A DNA stretch of 64,000 bases from Oscillospiraceae bacterium (GCA_017519975.1 JAFWRM010000036.1:27603-91602); one strand, 5' to 3'; positions 37,443 through 48,118 are shown, counted from the first letter of the stretch. Made by a program: numbers and translations. Notes: generated by a model not told the origin, from the letters alone.

Positions 37443-38821
37443 TGATTACTGAGTACAAGACCATACAGGAGATCAACGGCCCTCTGATGGTGATCCGCCA
37501 CGTGGAAGGCGTCACCTACGACGAACTGGGCGAGATCGAACTTCCCTCCGGCGAAAAGCGCCGCTGCAAGGTGCTCGAGGTCAACGGCGACAACGCCGTG
37601 GTGCAGCTGTTCGACAGCTCCACCGGCATCAACCTGGCCAACACCAAGATCCATTTCCTGGGGCACAGCCTGCAGCTGGGCGTTTCCGAAGACATGCTGG
37701 GGCGCGTTTTCTCCGGCATGGGCCAGACCATCGACGGCGGCCCGGACATCCTGCCGGACGCCTACCGGGACATCAACGGCCTGCCGATGAATCCGGCGGC
37801 CCGCGACTACCCCAGTGAGTTCATCCAGACCGGCATCTCCACCATCGACGGACTGAACACGCTGGTCCGCGGGCAGAAGCTGCCCATCTTCTCCGGCTCC
37901 GGTCTGCCCCACGCCAATCTGGCCGCGCAGATCGCCCGTCAGGCCCGCGTGCTGGGCAGCGAGGGCAACTTTGCCGTCGTGTTTGCCGCCATCGGCATCA
38001 CCTTCGAGGAATCCCAGTTCTTTGTCGACGAGTTCCGCCGCACCGGAGCGCTGGAGCGCACGGTGCTGTTCACGAACCTGGCCAACGACCCGGCCGTCGA
38101 GCGCATCGCCACGCCGCGCATGGCGCTGACCGCCGCCGAGTACCTGGCCTTTGAGAAGAACATGCACGTGCTGGTCATCCTGACGGATATCACCAACTAT
38201 GCGGAGGCGCTGCGCGAAGTATCCGCCGCCAAGAAGGAAGTGCCCGGACGCCGCGGCTACCCCGGCTACATATATACGGACCTTGCCACCATGTACGAGC
38301 GCGCCGGCCGCCGGAAGGGATGCCCCGGATCCATCACCATGATCCCCATCCTGACCATGCCGGAGGACGACAAGACCCATCCCATCCCGGACCTGACGGG
38401 ATACATCACCGAGGGCCAGATCATCCTGTCCCGCGAGCTGTACCGCAAGGGCTATCTGCCTCCGGTGGACGTCATGCCCTCCCTGTCCCGTCTGAAGGAC
38501 AAGGGCATCGGCGTGGGCAAGACGCGCGAGGACCATTCCGGCACGATGAACCAGCTGTTCGCCGCCTACTCTCTTGGCAAAGACGCCAAGGAGCTGGCGA
38601 CCATCCTGGGCGAATCCGCCCTGAGCGATACGGACAAGCTGTACGCCAAGTTCGCCGACGAGTTCGAAAAGCGCTATGTGAACCAGGGCTTCCAGGAGAA
38701 CCGGTCCATCGAGCAGACGCTGGATCTGGGCTGGGAGCTGCTGAGCATCCTGCCCGTGACGGAGCTGAAGAGGATCAAGGAAGACCTGATCGAAAAATAC
38801 CTGCCGAAGAAGGAGCAGTGA
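37442..38821 (+). CDS. ntpB: V-type ATPase regulatory subunit B
   Basis: The 459-residue non-catalytic partner of A in the hexameric head. It begins [20 protein letters not shown], lacks the canonical P-loop (the matching segment is [20 protein letters not shown], as usual for B), and carries [20 protein letters not shown] and [20 protein letters not shown]. The C-terminal helix bundle ends in [15 protein letters not shown]. It is translationally coupled to A and followed 21 bases later by D. Confidence 0.96.
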   Translation: MITEYKTIQEINGPLMVIRHVEGVTYDELGEIELPSGEKRRCKVLEVNGDNAVVQLFDSSTGINLANTKIHFLGHSLQLGVSEDMLGRVFSGMGQTIDGGPDILPDAYRDINGLPMNPAARDYPSEFIQTGISTIDGLNTLVRGQKLPIFSGSGLPHANLAAQIARQARVLGSEGNFAVVFAAIGITFEESQFFVDEFRRTGALERTVLFTNLANDPAVERIATPRMALTAAEYLAFEKNMHVLVILTDITNYAEALREVSAAKKEVPGRRGYPGYIYTDLATMYERAGRRKGCPGSITMIPILTMPEDDKTHPIPDLTGYITEGQIILSRELYRKGYLPPVDVMPSLSRLKDKGIGVGKTREDHSGTMNQLFAAYSLGKDAKELATILGESALSDTDKLYAKFADEFEKRYVNQGFQENRSIEQTLDLGWELLSILPVTELKRIKEDLIEKYLPKKEQ

Positions 38822-38842
38822 TCCGGAAAGGAGGGGACGAGA

Positions 38843-39499
38843 GTGGCATCCACTGCCGTGAATCCCACCAGAATGGAGCTTACCCGGCTGAAGAAGCGCC
38901 TGGTCACCGCCAGACGCGGACACAAGCTGCTGAAGGATAAGCGCGATGAGCTGATGCGTCAGTTCTTTGATATCGTCCGCCGCAACCGCGAACTGCGCGC
39001 CAAGGTGGAGGAGGGCCTGACCCAGGCCTATGCTGGAATGAAGGTGGCCTCCGCCGTCATGTCCTCCGATTTTCTGGAGCAGGCGCTGCTGTACCCCAGC
39101 CAGAGCGTGTCGCTCACAATGGACAGCAGGAACATCATGAGCGTTCAGACGCCGGTGTATCATTTCCAGCGGGAGAACGACAACAAGGGCGGCATCTTCC
39201 CATACGGATACGCCCAGACCTCCGGCGAACTGGACGACGCCATCGCGGCCTTCTCCGACATCTTCGAGGAGATGCTGGAGCTGGCGCAGATCGAAAAGAC
39301 CATGCAGCTGATGGCCCAGGAGATCGAGCGGACCCGGCGCCGCGTGAACGCGCTGGAGTACGTGATGATCCCCGACATGGAGGAGAGCATCCGGTACATC
39401 ACCATGAAGCTGGATGAGAACGAACGCAGCAACACGGTGCGCCTGATGAAGGTGAAGGACATGGTCCTGAACGAGGCGCACAATTACGAGACCTACTGA
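38843..39499 (+). CDS. ntpD: V-type ATPase central-stalk subunit D
   Basis: A 218-residue subunit D, the long coiled-coil shaft rotating in the A3B3 head. GTG start with AAAGGAGG upstream. The N-terminal MELTRLKKRLVTARRGHKLL is the family hallmark. A central loop around residues 90-125 separates the two coiled-coil arms, and the C-terminal arm holds RRRVNALEYVMIPDMEESIR. It is the last gene of the operon; a strong terminator follows. Confidence 0.95.
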   Translation: MASTAVNPTRMELTRLKKRLVTARRGHKLLKDKRDELMRQFFDIVRRNRELRAKVEEGLTQAYAGMKVASAVMSSDFLEQALLYPSQSVSLTMDSRNIMSVQTPVYHFQRENDNKGGIFPYGYAQTSGELDDAIAAFSDIFEEMLELAQIEKTMQLMAQEIERTRRRVNALEYVMIPDMEESIRYITMKLDENERSNTVRLMKVKDMVLNEAHNYETY

Positions 39500-39508
39500 C
39501 ATCAGCGA

Positions 39509-39544
39509 AAAACCCCCACGGTCTTGAAGGCCGTGGGGGTTTCT
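39509..39544. terminator. Terminator between the V-ATPase operon and the TraB-family gene
   Basis: AACCCCCACGG pairs with CCGTGGGGGTT around a 9-base loop, with A- and T-runs outside. It can serve both convergent units. Confidence 0.9.
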
Positions 39545-39571
39545 GTCTGTTCAGACGGCCGCACGCGCGGC

Positions 39572-41959
39572 TCATCCGCGGGTATTCACCGGCGTAACGG
39601 TATAGCCGGCGCCGCGCAGCGCGGCGATCAGGCCCTGCTCGCCGAGCAGATGCGCCAGCCCGACGGCGTAGAACACCGTCGTTCCGCCCTTCAGATAGCC
39701 GTCGGCGACCTCCAGCATGGCGGCGTTGCGGTCTCCCAGCATCTCCCGGTCATACTCCGCATAGATCTTCCGATCCGCTTCGTCCAGCTCCGCAAGGTCA
39801 GCTTCCGCCGAAGAGCTCAGCAGAGCGGTGAGGGCCTGTTCGTCGCCCTCGCACCACATTTCGTACAGCTCCCAGGTCTCGCGGGCGGTCTGGGTCCGTG
39901 AGACGCCGACGGCCTCCCGCAGCAGCATCTGCTGCACATCGTCCGAAAATTCCGCCATCATCCGCAGCTGGGATTCGCCGGATTCCACATCCAGGATCGG
40001 CTTGTTCTGCTCCCGGGCCAGCGCCATCAGGCGGGTGTCGACCCCGCGGTCGGAGGACAGCCGGCGTTCGGAGGAGAGGCAGAACTGCTGCAGCGCCAGA
40101 GCCCACAGGTAGGGCTTCATGCTCTCCGCCGTGGCGGAGTACTGTCCCGCCGCCTTCATCAGCGGAACGGCCCGGGCGTACAGGTCGGGATCGATATGGG
40201 CGGAGATCGTGCTGCCGTCGGCGTAGAAGAAGCACTCCGCCAGCACGCTCTGCAGGTCCTCATCCTCCATCGCGCTCTCGTTGAAGGCGTCCACGTCAAA
40301 TTCCACGGCCAGGGCGTCGGATGCCTCCAGCGCGTCGAGCACGACCTGCGGCAGGCGGTCCGTGCGGCCGTCGCCAACGTGTATGGTCCCGAGCAGGTAC
40401 ATCTTCGCCCCGCCGTCGCCGGACACCTCGTAGAAAAGAGGTGTCGGGTCTTCCGTCGGCGCTTCGTCCGGAAGCAGTTCGCCGGTGATGGCCATGTAGG
40501 TATCCGGGTGCATCAGGCGCAGGGATACGGCGGCCGTCAGCGTCATGGCGTACGGAGCGCCCTCAAGCGTGTGGGTGCCGGCGTAGGAGGCGCCCAGGGA
40601 CACGGGCAGGCAGGTGTCCTTTTCCACGACCAGATACCCTTCCTGAACCTGCGTCTCGCAGGCCGAAGCCAGGCCGTCCAGTCGATCGACCTCCGAATAC
40701 AGCGCGTATTCCGCCGCGTCCTCGAGGGTAAGGCCGAAGAACTCCGCGCCCTTGTACTCGATCATCAGAAATTCGCCCAGATCCGTGACGGAGGCCGCCG
40801 ACAGATCGCTCCACGCCGGGAGATACTGCAGGATCTCGAACTGATCCAGGTCCTTCAGCTCAGCGGTAGAGTACCGGTAGGAGTCGCTGCCGCCTTCGCT
40901 GTCCGACCAGGTCATCGTCCCGTCGGAGAAGGAGTACTCATAGCTGTACGACTCGGTGCTTCCGCCGGCCAGGTCCACGAACTGGGTGGAGGCGCTGTCG
41001 CGTTCGATGTAGGCACCGTCGTCATACCAGCTCAGCTCCCGCTGCTCCGCGCACACGCATCCTGCCGCCGCGGACATCACGTACTGCTGCTTTTCCGCGG
41101 TGAGAACGGGAATGGTCCCCAGAAGCCCCGCGGAACGCAGCAGCAGGATGGGGGCTTCCAGACTGTCCAGCGGGACGTGATCCTCCGCGCTTTCCGGGAT
41201 CGGCGTGGGGAAGTCCGCGGAGGAGGGGGTTGTAACGTAGGTGACCTCATAGCGCCGGTGGATCTCCGCCCCGCCGAAGGAATAGGCAGTTTCGTAGGTG
41301 CAGGAGGAGATTTCTCCGTCGTCCGTCAGACGTACTTCCCCGGAGGCTTCGGAGATCACGGCTCCCTCCGGTACGGCCCAGGCTTCCGCGGCTTCGGCGC
41401 CCCGGAAGGTCAGATGCGTGCCCTTTTCATCCGCCTCCGCCGCCGTTTCCGGATACAGCTCCGGATCGAGCATCTCCAGGGGGATCTGCATGGCCAGGAA
41501 CTCCTCCGCCGTCATCTCGGAGCAGTACTTCGCCTGCTTCAGGTCCGCGTAGGCCATGCCGCCGCGGAAGCACAGGGTGAGATCCGCCTTCCCGGTGCCC
41601 GGTTCGACGCGGTCGAGAACCCAGAAGGAGGGATCCGGTCCGCCGAGGCCCCGGCATTTCATGTCACGCGTATACTTTTCCTCCAGAGAATAGGCGCCGA
41701 TGGTGAGGGAAAGGCTTCTGGCGATCTGCATGTCCAGATCGGGAGCCTGACGGAGTTTTTCCAGGCCGGCTTCGTACAGCGCGGCCGGGTCCGGAAGCTC
41801 CGGCTCGGGCGGCGTTTCCGGAGCGGCGTCCGGCGGGGCTTCGGCGGGCGCGGGCGCTTCCTCCGCGTCCGCGGGCTTCGATCCCGCGCCGCAGGCGCTG
41901 AGGCCGAAGGCCATGCAAAGGGCCAACAGAAGGGCGAGCACTCGTACGGATCGTTTCAT
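39572..41959 (-). CDS. Lipoprotein with C-terminal TraB/GumN (TIKI-like) domain
   Basis: A 795-residue exported lipoprotein. The ATG at 41959 follows AAAGGAG and starts a signal peptide ending in the lipobox LSAC (Cys at about 23), then an Ala/Pro/Glu linker. About residues 60-510 form a beta-rich domain of unknown type. About 520-795 is a TraB/PrgY/GumN domain, beginning KMYLLGTIHVGDGRTD with the GxxH and Glu residues of the proposed metalloprotease site (LAVEFDVDAF), and ending GLAHLLGEQGLIAALRGAGY. Members include TIKI-type proteases and PrgY, so a role in cleaving a peptide at the cell surface is possible but inferred. It is monocistronic. Confidence 0.8.
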   Translation of the reverse strand: MKRSVRVLALLLALCMAFGLSACGAGSKPADAEEAPAPAEAPPDAAPETPPEPELPDPAALYEAGLEKLRQAPDLDMQIARSLSLTIGAYSLEEKYTRDMKCRGLGGPDPSFWVLDRVEPGTGKADLTLCFRGGMAYADLKQAKYCSEMTAEEFLAMQIPLEMLDPELYPETAAEADEKGTHLTFRGAEAAEAWAVPEGAVISEASGEVRLTDDGEISSCTYETAYSFGGAEIHRRYEVTYVTTPSSADFPTPIPESAEDHVPLDSLEAPILLLRSAGLLGTIPVLTAEKQQYVMSAAAGCVCAEQRELSWYDDGAYIERDSASTQFVDLAGGSTESYSYEYSFSDGTMTWSDSEGGSDSYRYSTAELKDLDQFEILQYLPAWSDLSAASVTDLGEFLMIEYKGAEFFGLTLEDAAEYALYSEVDRLDGLASACETQVQEGYLVVEKDTCLPVSLGASYAGTHTLEGAPYAMTLTAAVSLRLMHPDTYMAITGELLPDEAPTEDPTPLFYEVSGDGGAKMYLLGTIHVGDGRTDRLPQVVLDALEASDALAVEFDVDAFNESAMEDEDLQSVLAECFFYADGSTISAHIDPDLYARAVPLMKAAGQYSATAESMKPYLWALALQQFCLSSERRLSSDRGVDTRLMALAREQNKPILDVESGESQLRMMAEFSDDVQQMLLREAVGVSRTQTARETWELYEMWCEGDEQALTALLSSSAEADLAELDEADRKIYAEYDREMLGDRNAAMLEVADGYLKGGTTVFYAVGLAHLLGEQGLIAALRGAGYTVTPVNTRG

Positions 41960-42065
41960 GATCTTCTCCTTTCCGGCGGCCTGCAACGTCACGGCAGGCG
42001 TTCTGACGGTCCTGTTTCGTGGAAAGACGCTGAAGGGGGCGGCGGGGAGCGGGGGAGGATATCGA

Positions 42066-42108
42066 AAACGGACGGCGCGCCGCCTGCAGGGCAGAGGCAC
42101 GCCGTCCG
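42066..42108 (-). terminator. Terminator after the acyltransferase gene
   Basis: On the minus strand CGGACGGCGTGCC pairs with GGCGCGCCGTCCG with a G-T mismatch tolerated, and TTTT follows. It lies just past the stop of the acyltransferase at 42114. Confidence 0.75.
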
Positions 42109-42113
42109 AAGCG

Positions 42114-43262
42114 TCAGCCGGCGGCCCTCGCCGCCCGGCTGGCTTTGATCTTTCTTTTTATCGCGTTGTGGATCACGGCGTAGATGGCGCTGAAGCCGAT
42201 GCTCGCCAGAGCCACGAGGACCTTGATCACAATGTCCCTGAACTTATCCGGGGGAACAAAGCCCCAGCCGAAGATCTCCTTCGTGACGATCTGCGTCAGG
42301 CTGTTGGAAAGCTTTCCGTGGTTGAACAGCCAGAGCTCGACGATCATGATGAAGGAATAGTGGATGCAGAGGATCCAGATGGAATTGCGGCCCATCCACG
42401 CAAACACGGGCCGGACGATCGGGATCTTCGCCAGCAGCGTGCACACGCACAGCAGCCCGACGGAACCCGTGACGGCGATGGCAAAGCAGGTGAGCACGCC
42501 GTACAGCTTTCCGTTTTCGATGTACTGCACCACGCTGGTTTTGTTCGAGCCGGGGAACAGGCGGTTGAGCACCGCGGCCGCCAGCAGGAGGACCAGACCA
42601 AGGACCAGCGTTTTCCAATGGAAGGAAGAAAAAAGTCCTCGGTATCCCAGACAGGCGCCCAACAGCATCATGGCGCAGCCGAACAGGGCGTAATCCAGAT
42701 GCCAGGGGACGAACGCACCCTTCTTGACGATCTCGATGACCAGCGTGAGGCCGACGCACACTACCATGGCAATGCAGGTCTTCACCCAGCTTTTTCGGAC
42801 GAAGTTCACGACGGCGAAGAAAACGATGGAGGCGGTGAACAGACTGGTCAGGAACCACATGGGGGTGCTCATCAGCATGTTCATGGCGTCGCTCTTCAGC
42901 GTGGCCGTCCACAGATCCATGGGCTGCGAGCCCACCACCAGTTTCATGTAGACGGGATACAACAAATTGCAGTAAATGCTGAAGAACAGGTAGGGGATCA
43001 GAAGCTGTACGGCCCTCCGCCCGATGTTCTGCACGTAGGTGCGGCCCGGCCGGTACACGTATCCGGCCAGGAAGAAGAACGCCGGCATGGAGTAGGGGAA
43101 ATAGTCTCCCAGGATGTTGCCCTTGGCGAACCATGCGTGGGACAGGACGACGGCGAGGATCAGGACGCCTTTCATTACGTCAACGCTGTCCAGCCTCAGC
43201 CTTTTCTTTTCCGGCTCTCCCGTTTCGGACAGGGGAGCGCTCAGGGTCACCGATTCCGACAT
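42114..43262 (-). CDS. Acyltransferase 3 family membrane protein
   Basis: A 382-residue integral membrane protein with about ten helices, of the acyltransferase-3 family that acetylates or acylates surface sugars. The N-terminus after a short soluble stretch (DSVDVMKGVLILAVVLSHAW) has the Asp, Lys and His pattern of family helix 1. PAFFFLAGYVYRPGR, a loop with an Arg before the next helix, also matches. The ATG at 43262 follows GGAGG; the frame is open eight codons earlier without a ribosome site. It has its own promoter. The substrate is unknown; nearby genes give no clue. Confidence 0.82.
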   Translation of the reverse strand: MSESVTLSAPLSETGEPEKKRLRLDSVDVMKGVLILAVVLSHAWFAKGNILGDYFPYSMPAFFFLAGYVYRPGRTYVQNIGRRAVQLLIPYLFFSIYCNLLYPVYMKLVVGSQPMDLWTATLKSDAMNMLMSTPMWFLTSLFTASIVFFAVVNFVRKSWVKTCIAMVVCVGLTLVIEIVKKGAFVPWHLDYALFGCAMMLLGACLGYRGLFSSFHWKTLVLGLVLLLAAAVLNRLFPGSNKTSVVQYIENGKLYGVLTCFAIAVTGSVGLLCVCTLLAKIPIVRPVFAWMGRNSIWILCIHYSFIMIVELWLFNHGKLSNSLTQIVTKEIFGWGFVPPDKFRDIVIKVLVALASIGFSAIYAVIHNAIKRKIKASRAARAAG

Positions 43263-43292
43263 GGCGATACCTCCGGATGTAATCATGCTTCC

Positions 43293-43321
43293 ATTTTACT
43301 GTATCGTGCGTCCGATTTCAA
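43293..43321 (-). promoter_or_regulatory. Promoter of the acyltransferase gene
   Basis: On the minus strand, TTGAAA (43316-43321), 17 bases, TAAAAT (43293-43298), overlapping the stop codon of the upstream transporter gene. Confidence 0.75.
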
Positions 43322-44595
43322 CCCGCAATGTGGCCGAACAGCAGCCAGACGAGGATGTACGCCGGGATGACGGCGGCCAGAGTGAAGGGGACCCCGATCC
43401 CGAGGAAATCCCGGTTCTTCACCTCATAGCCCTCCTTGCGCAGGATGCCGATGCCGGTGATGTTCGCAGAGGCGCCGATGGGAGTCAGATTGCCTCCCAG
43501 CGTGGCGCCGACCAGTAGCCCGAAGAACAGGGCGGTGGGATTCATCCCCATCGCCAGGGCGATGCCTCTGGTCACCGGCAGCATGGTGGCGACGTAGGGA
43601 ATGTTGTCGATGAAGGCGGAGATCAGGACGCTGCCCCAGACGATGATGGTATAGATCAGGAAGGGACTGCCGTTGCCCAGACGCGTGAACAGACCGGCCA
43701 GCGCGTCGATCACGCCCTGCTCCGTAATGCCGCCGATGACCACGAACAGGCCGGCCAGCAGGCCGATGGTCTCGAAATCGATCTGCTTCAGCGGCTTGAG
43801 CATGGCGGAAACACTGCGGTTCTTTACGGCGTAGCGCACCACGCCGATCACCATCAGAACGGTGCAGATCACACCGTTGGTGACGGAGGGCTTGCCGGGG
43901 ATGAAGGAGGCGGCGATCAGCAGCAGCACCGCCAGCAGAAGGAGAATGGTGGGGACCTTATCCTCTACCACCGTGCGTCGGCCGGCTTCGATGACGCCGT
44001 GTTCCTTGCGGAACAGCCACAGCAGGATGAGGGCGGAGACCAGCGCGCCGATTTCCGTGATGAAGAACATGCAGGGACGGTGCAGGTATACGAAAAAGTC
44101 GTTGAAGCTCAGCCCGGCGTAGCTGCCCAGCAGGATGGCCGTGGTGTCTCCCACCAGCGTGGCGGCCCCCTGCAGGTTGCTGGATACGGCGATGGCGATG
44201 ATCATGCGCACGGGGCTGATGTTCAGCCGCTTCGCGGCCGCCAGGGCGACGGAGGCGATCATCAGCACGGTGGCCACGTTGTCCACGAAGGCGGAGATCA
44301 GACCGGCGAACAGGCTGAGGATCACGATGGCCCACTTGACGTTGGGGACCTTTTCCAGGATCAGATCGCTGAGCAGCGCCGGCATGCCGGACTCGATGAC
44401 CAGTGCCACCAGGCCCATGGTGCCGGCGATCATGAGGAGTACGTTGAAGTCGATGCTGGGCAGGATCTTGCCCAGGGGCAGCATGCCGGTGACCACGAAG
44501 ATGACGGCGGAAGCGATAGCCACGTAGGGCCGGTACTTCGGCAGGGCGATCATCAGCACATAGGTGAGAACGAACAGGATAATGGCGAATATCAT
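43318..44595 (-). CDS. ArsB/NhaD/CitM-type ion transporter
   Basis: A 425-residue membrane protein of the ion transporter superfamily (ArsB, NhaD, SLC13 relatives) with about eleven helices in two inverted halves. Each half has a re-entrant motif: VDNVATVLMIASVALAAAKR then SSNLQGAATLVGDTTAIL; and AFIDNIPYVATMLPV then ATLGGNLTPIGASANITGIG. Those paired motifs are typical of Na+ or anion transport. The exact substrate (sodium/proton, dicarboxylate or arsenite) is not decided; no ars genes are nearby. The start at 44595 has AAGGGG upstream; another ATG lies eight codons before. Confidence 0.8.
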   Translation of the reverse strand: MIFAIILFVLTYVLMIALPKYRPYVAIASAVIFVVTGMLPLGKILPSIDFNVLLMIAGTMGLVALVIESGMPALLSDLILEKVPNVKWAIVILSLFAGLISAFVDNVATVLMIASVALAAAKRLNISPVRMIIAIAVSSNLQGAATLVGDTTAILLGSYAGLSFNDFFVYLHRPCMFFITEIGALVSALILLWLFRKEHGVIEAGRRTVVEDKVPTILLLLAVLLLIAASFIPGKPSVTNGVICTVLMVIGVVRYAVKNRSVSAMLKPLKQIDFETIGLLAGLFVVIGGITEQGVIDALAGLFTRLGNGSPFLIYTIIVWGSVLISAFIDNIPYVATMLPVTRGIALAMGMNPTALFFGLLVGATLGGNLTPIGASANITGIGILRKEGYEVKNRDFLGIGVPFTLAAVIPAYILVWLLFGHIAG

Positions 44596-44629
44596 GGGCG
44601 GAAGCCCCTTTCCTTGCATGGTACAGAAA

Positions 44630-44658
44630 CCGTGCGGCGGCGCTCGGCCGCCGCACGG
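44630..44658 (-). terminator. Hairpin after ychF
   Basis: On the minus strand CCGTGCGGCGGC and GCCGCCGCACGG form a perfect 12-bp stem around a five-base loop, followed by TTTCT. It separates ychF from the transporter gene. Confidence 0.75.
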
Positions 44659-44665
44659 CGGGGGA

Positions 44666-45757
<1,092 letters not shown>

Positions 45758-45792
45758 ATTCCGACGCTCCTTTGGAAGGATGATTCCGTCCG

Positions 45793-45821
45793 ATTATAGC
45801 AGAAAGAAATATGAGTAACAA
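45793..45821 (-). promoter_or_regulatory. Promoter of ychF
   Basis: On the minus strand, TTGTTA (45816-45821), 17 bases, TATAAT (45793-45798), about 35 bases before the ychF start. Confidence 0.85.
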
Positions 45822-45891
45822 GAAAAACGAGTGAAATAATCTGCGGATGCAGGCAGGATCCTGTCAGGCGGCCTGTTATTCCCAACCGGAA

Positions 45892-45920
45892 TTGTTCGGC
45901 CCGAAGGATCCGGTTATAAT
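45892..45920 (+). promoter_or_regulatory. Distal promoter upstream of the BKACE operon
   Basis: TTGTTC (45892-45897), 17 bases, TATAAT (45915-45920). It would give a leader of about 180 bases. The 346-base gap 45758-46104 holds this promoter, a second one and the ychF promoter, and no gene. Confidence 0.65.
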
Positions 45921-46021
45921 AAGGAAGAGCGGTTCAGACCCGGAATTCCCGTCCACGAAGGGGGGCGGCCGCGGGGAAGGAGCGGAAAGAAGACACCGGG
46001 CCGGAATGCGGCAAATAGGTT

Positions 46022-46050
46022 TTGCATTTCACTACGATAGTTGGTATAAT
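46022..46050 (+). promoter_or_regulatory. Proximal promoter of the BKACE operon
   Basis: TTGCAT (46022-46027), 17 bases, TATAAT (46045-46050), about 55 bases before the start codon. Confidence 0.8.
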
Positions 46051-46104
46051 CAGATAAGTCAAAGGAAGAGTAATGAAACATACTTTCTGAAAGGGGTATT
46101 TATC

Positions 46105-47049
46105 ATGGCATATGAAAAAAGAAAAGTCATCCTGACCGTCGCGCAGACCGGCAACTTCCAGGGGAAGGCGCAGAACCCGAACCTGCCCGAGCAGCCAGCG
46201 GAGATCATCCAGTCCGCCTACGACTGCTACAACGCCGGCGCTTCCATCGTGCACGTGCACGCACGTGACAAGAACGGCAAGAGCTGCAACGACGGCGAGA
46301 TCTTCGCGGAGATCAACAGCGGTATCCGCGCCAAATGCGGCACCCACGGCATCATCATTCAGAACTCCTCCGCTCCGGCGACGCGTGACAACGCGCAGAC
46401 CGACGACGGCCTCGGCGTGCTGGACATGAAGGATCCGACCTGCTGGCCGGAAATGTGCTCCCTGGACTGCTCCCTGATGACCACCACCTGGGGCGACCTG
46501 GAGTTCATCTACATGTGGACGAGAAAGTGGCTCATCAAGACCGCCCAGAGGATCAAGGACATGGGCATCAAGGCCGAAATCGAAGTATTCGACCCCACCG
46601 CCATCGAGGACGTGTTCAAGTATCTGTACCCCGCCGGCGTGCTGGACGATCCCGTCTCTCTGACGCTGGTCATGGGCATGGACAAGGTCTCCCAGGGCGC
46701 CATCAGCTGCACGCGGCAGAACATCGACTTCATGTATGACCTCTGCCTGAGCTCCGCCGCCGCCGCGGGCGTGAAAAAACCCATCGACGTGACGACGATG
46801 GCGATCGGCGCCAACCAGCTGCACGGCACGGTGTACGGCATGCTGCGCGGCACCGGCATCCGCACGGGCATGGAGGACAACATCAACTACAGCTATCATC
46901 AGCCCGCGGAGAGCAACGCCCAGCTTGTGGAGCGCATCGTGCGCATCATCCACGAACTGGACATGGAAGTGGCCACGCCGGACGAAGCCCGCGACGTTCT
47001 GGGCCTTGCCCGCCTGAAGGGCACCGACCGCGTCAGAGGCAACATCTGA
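46105..47049 (+). CDS. BKACE-family beta-keto acid cleavage enzyme
   Basis: A 314-residue TIM-barrel Zn enzyme of the BKACE (DUF849/Kce) family. Members condense a beta-keto acid with acetyl-CoA and split it to acetoacetate plus a new acyl-CoA. Zn ligands match those of Kce: H50 and H52 in IVHVHARDKNG, and E257 in RTGMEDNINYS. The proton-relay region is not resolved by eye. The ATG at 46105 has AAAGGGG upstream; the longer open frame from 45847 covers two promoters and is rejected. Members act on 3-keto-5-aminohexanoate, dehydrocarnitine and others; the adjacent dehydrogenase and CoA-transferase fit either type of pathway. The substrate is not known. Confidence 0.9.
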   Translation: MAYEKRKVILTVAQTGNFQGKAQNPNLPEQPAEIIQSAYDCYNAGASIVHVHARDKNGKSCNDGEIFAEINSGIRAKCGTHGIIIQNSSAPATRDNAQTDDGLGVLDMKDPTCWPEMCSLDCSLMTTTWGDLEFIYMWTRKWLIKTAQRIKDMGIKAEIEVFDPTAIEDVFKYLYPAGVLDDPVSLTLVMGMDKVSQGAISCTRQNIDFMYDLCLSSAAAAGVKKPIDVTTMAIGANQLHGTVYGMLRGTGIRTGMEDNINYSYHQPAESNAQLVERIVRIIHELDMEVATPDEARDVLGLARLKGTDRVRGNI

Positions 47050-47152
47050 CCGGGCGAGACGGGCACATATCGGTAATCACGAGTGAACGAGGGGCACAGG
47101 AGACTGTGCCTCTCATCAAATCCGCCGGCAGACGGCGGCAATGGAGGTCGAC

Positions 47153-48112
47153 ATGAAACTTGATACGGTAAACACCATCGGCGTCATCGGCGCCGGAATG
47201 ATAGGGGACAGCCTGACAGTGCTGACGACGGGCCATGGCTACCGGACGGTCAATCTGGTGCGCAACGAGCAGAAGATCCCCGGCTACAAGCAGCAGTACG
47301 ATACGTATTTCCGCCAGATGATCGATCACGGACTTCTCGACGAGGCCCAGTGGCACGTCTGCGAGAAGTATCTGACCTATTCTCTGGACTATCAGGATCT
47401 GAAGGACTGCGACGTGATCTTCGAGTGCATCGTGGAGGATCTGGACCAGAAGCACGAGGTATACCGGAAGATCGAGGAGAACTGCCCGAACGTGAAGGCC
47501 ATCTGCTCCGTCAGCTCCTCTTTCCTGAGCGACGATCTGGGAGCGGGCCTGGAGAAGTATTACGACCGCGTCCTGGTCACGCATCCGTTCAATCCGGCGC
47601 ACATGGTGCCGTATTTCGAGATCTGCGCGGGGAGCCGGACGGCCGAAGGCGTGGTGGACTTCGTGATCGAGGTGCTCCGGTCTCTGGACCGTCAGCCTGC
47701 CGTTCTCAAGAAGCCCAACCCCGGCTTCATCGGAAACTACCTGCAGTTCGCCCTCTGGGCGGCCTGCCTGAAGCTGGTGCAGGACGGCGTGTGCGAGCCC
47801 AAGGACATCGACACCTGCCTCAATTACAGCTTCTGCCCGCGGTATACGAGCATCGGCATTTTCGATCACTTCGACAACGGCGGCTACAAGCTGAACATCA
47901 CTACGTGCAACGCGGTATTCCCCATCCTGCCGCGCTGGGACGAGGCGCCGGAGATCATCCGGGAGAAGGCCGAGTCGCCCGACGCCTGGGGAGCGAAATC
48001 CCCCACGAAGAAGGGCTTTTACGACTGGAACGGGGTCGACATGGCGGCGTACGCTGAAAGGGTCAACGAGCCCTACTGGAAGTTCTGCAAGTGGGATTAT
48101 CCGAAGGAGTGA
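47153..48112 (+). CDS. 3-hydroxyacyl-CoA dehydrogenase-family beta-hydroxyacid dehydrogenase
   Basis: A 319-residue NAD-dependent dehydrogenase. The Rossmann domain begins TIGVIGAGMIGDSLTVL with the GxGxxG loop. DVIFECIVEDLDQKHEVYRK and KAICSVSSSFLSDDL match the 3-hydroxyacyl-CoA dehydrogenase/carnitine dehydrogenase family, and VTHPFNPAHMVPYFEI contains the catalytic His. KKPNPGFIGNYLQFALWAAC begins the C-terminal domain. The start at 47153 is preceded by GGAGGTC; an ATG four codons earlier overlaps that site. In the operon it could make the beta-keto acid that BKACE cleaves, as carnitine dehydrogenase does. It is likely to act on a free hydroxy acid rather than a CoA ester, but this is inference. 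Confidence 0.85.
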   Translation: MKLDTVNTIGVIGAGMIGDSLTVLTTGHGYRTVNLVRNEQKIPGYKQQYDTYFRQMIDHGLLDEAQWHVCEKYLTYSLDYQDLKDCDVIFECIVEDLDQKHEVYRKIEENCPNVKAICSVSSSFLSDDLGAGLEKYYDRVLVTHPFNPAHMVPYFEICAGSRTAEGVVDFVIEVLRSLDRQPAVLKKPNPGFIGNYLQFALWAACLKLVQDGVCEPKDIDTCLNYSFCPRYTSIGIFDHFDNGGYKLNITTCNAVFPILPRWDEAPEIIREKAESPDAWGAKSPTKKGFYDWNGVDMAAYAERVNEPYWKFCKWDYPKE

Positions 48113-48118
48113 TATTGC

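Noticed and set aside
35202..39502. Two long minus-strand frames opposite V-ATPase subunits A, B and D
   Set aside because: The sense genes are certain; the antisense frames have no signals or homology.
45847..46104. N-terminal extension of the BKACE protein by 86 codons
   Set aside because: It covers two good promoters, and the family begins near the ATG at 46105, which has its own ribosome site.
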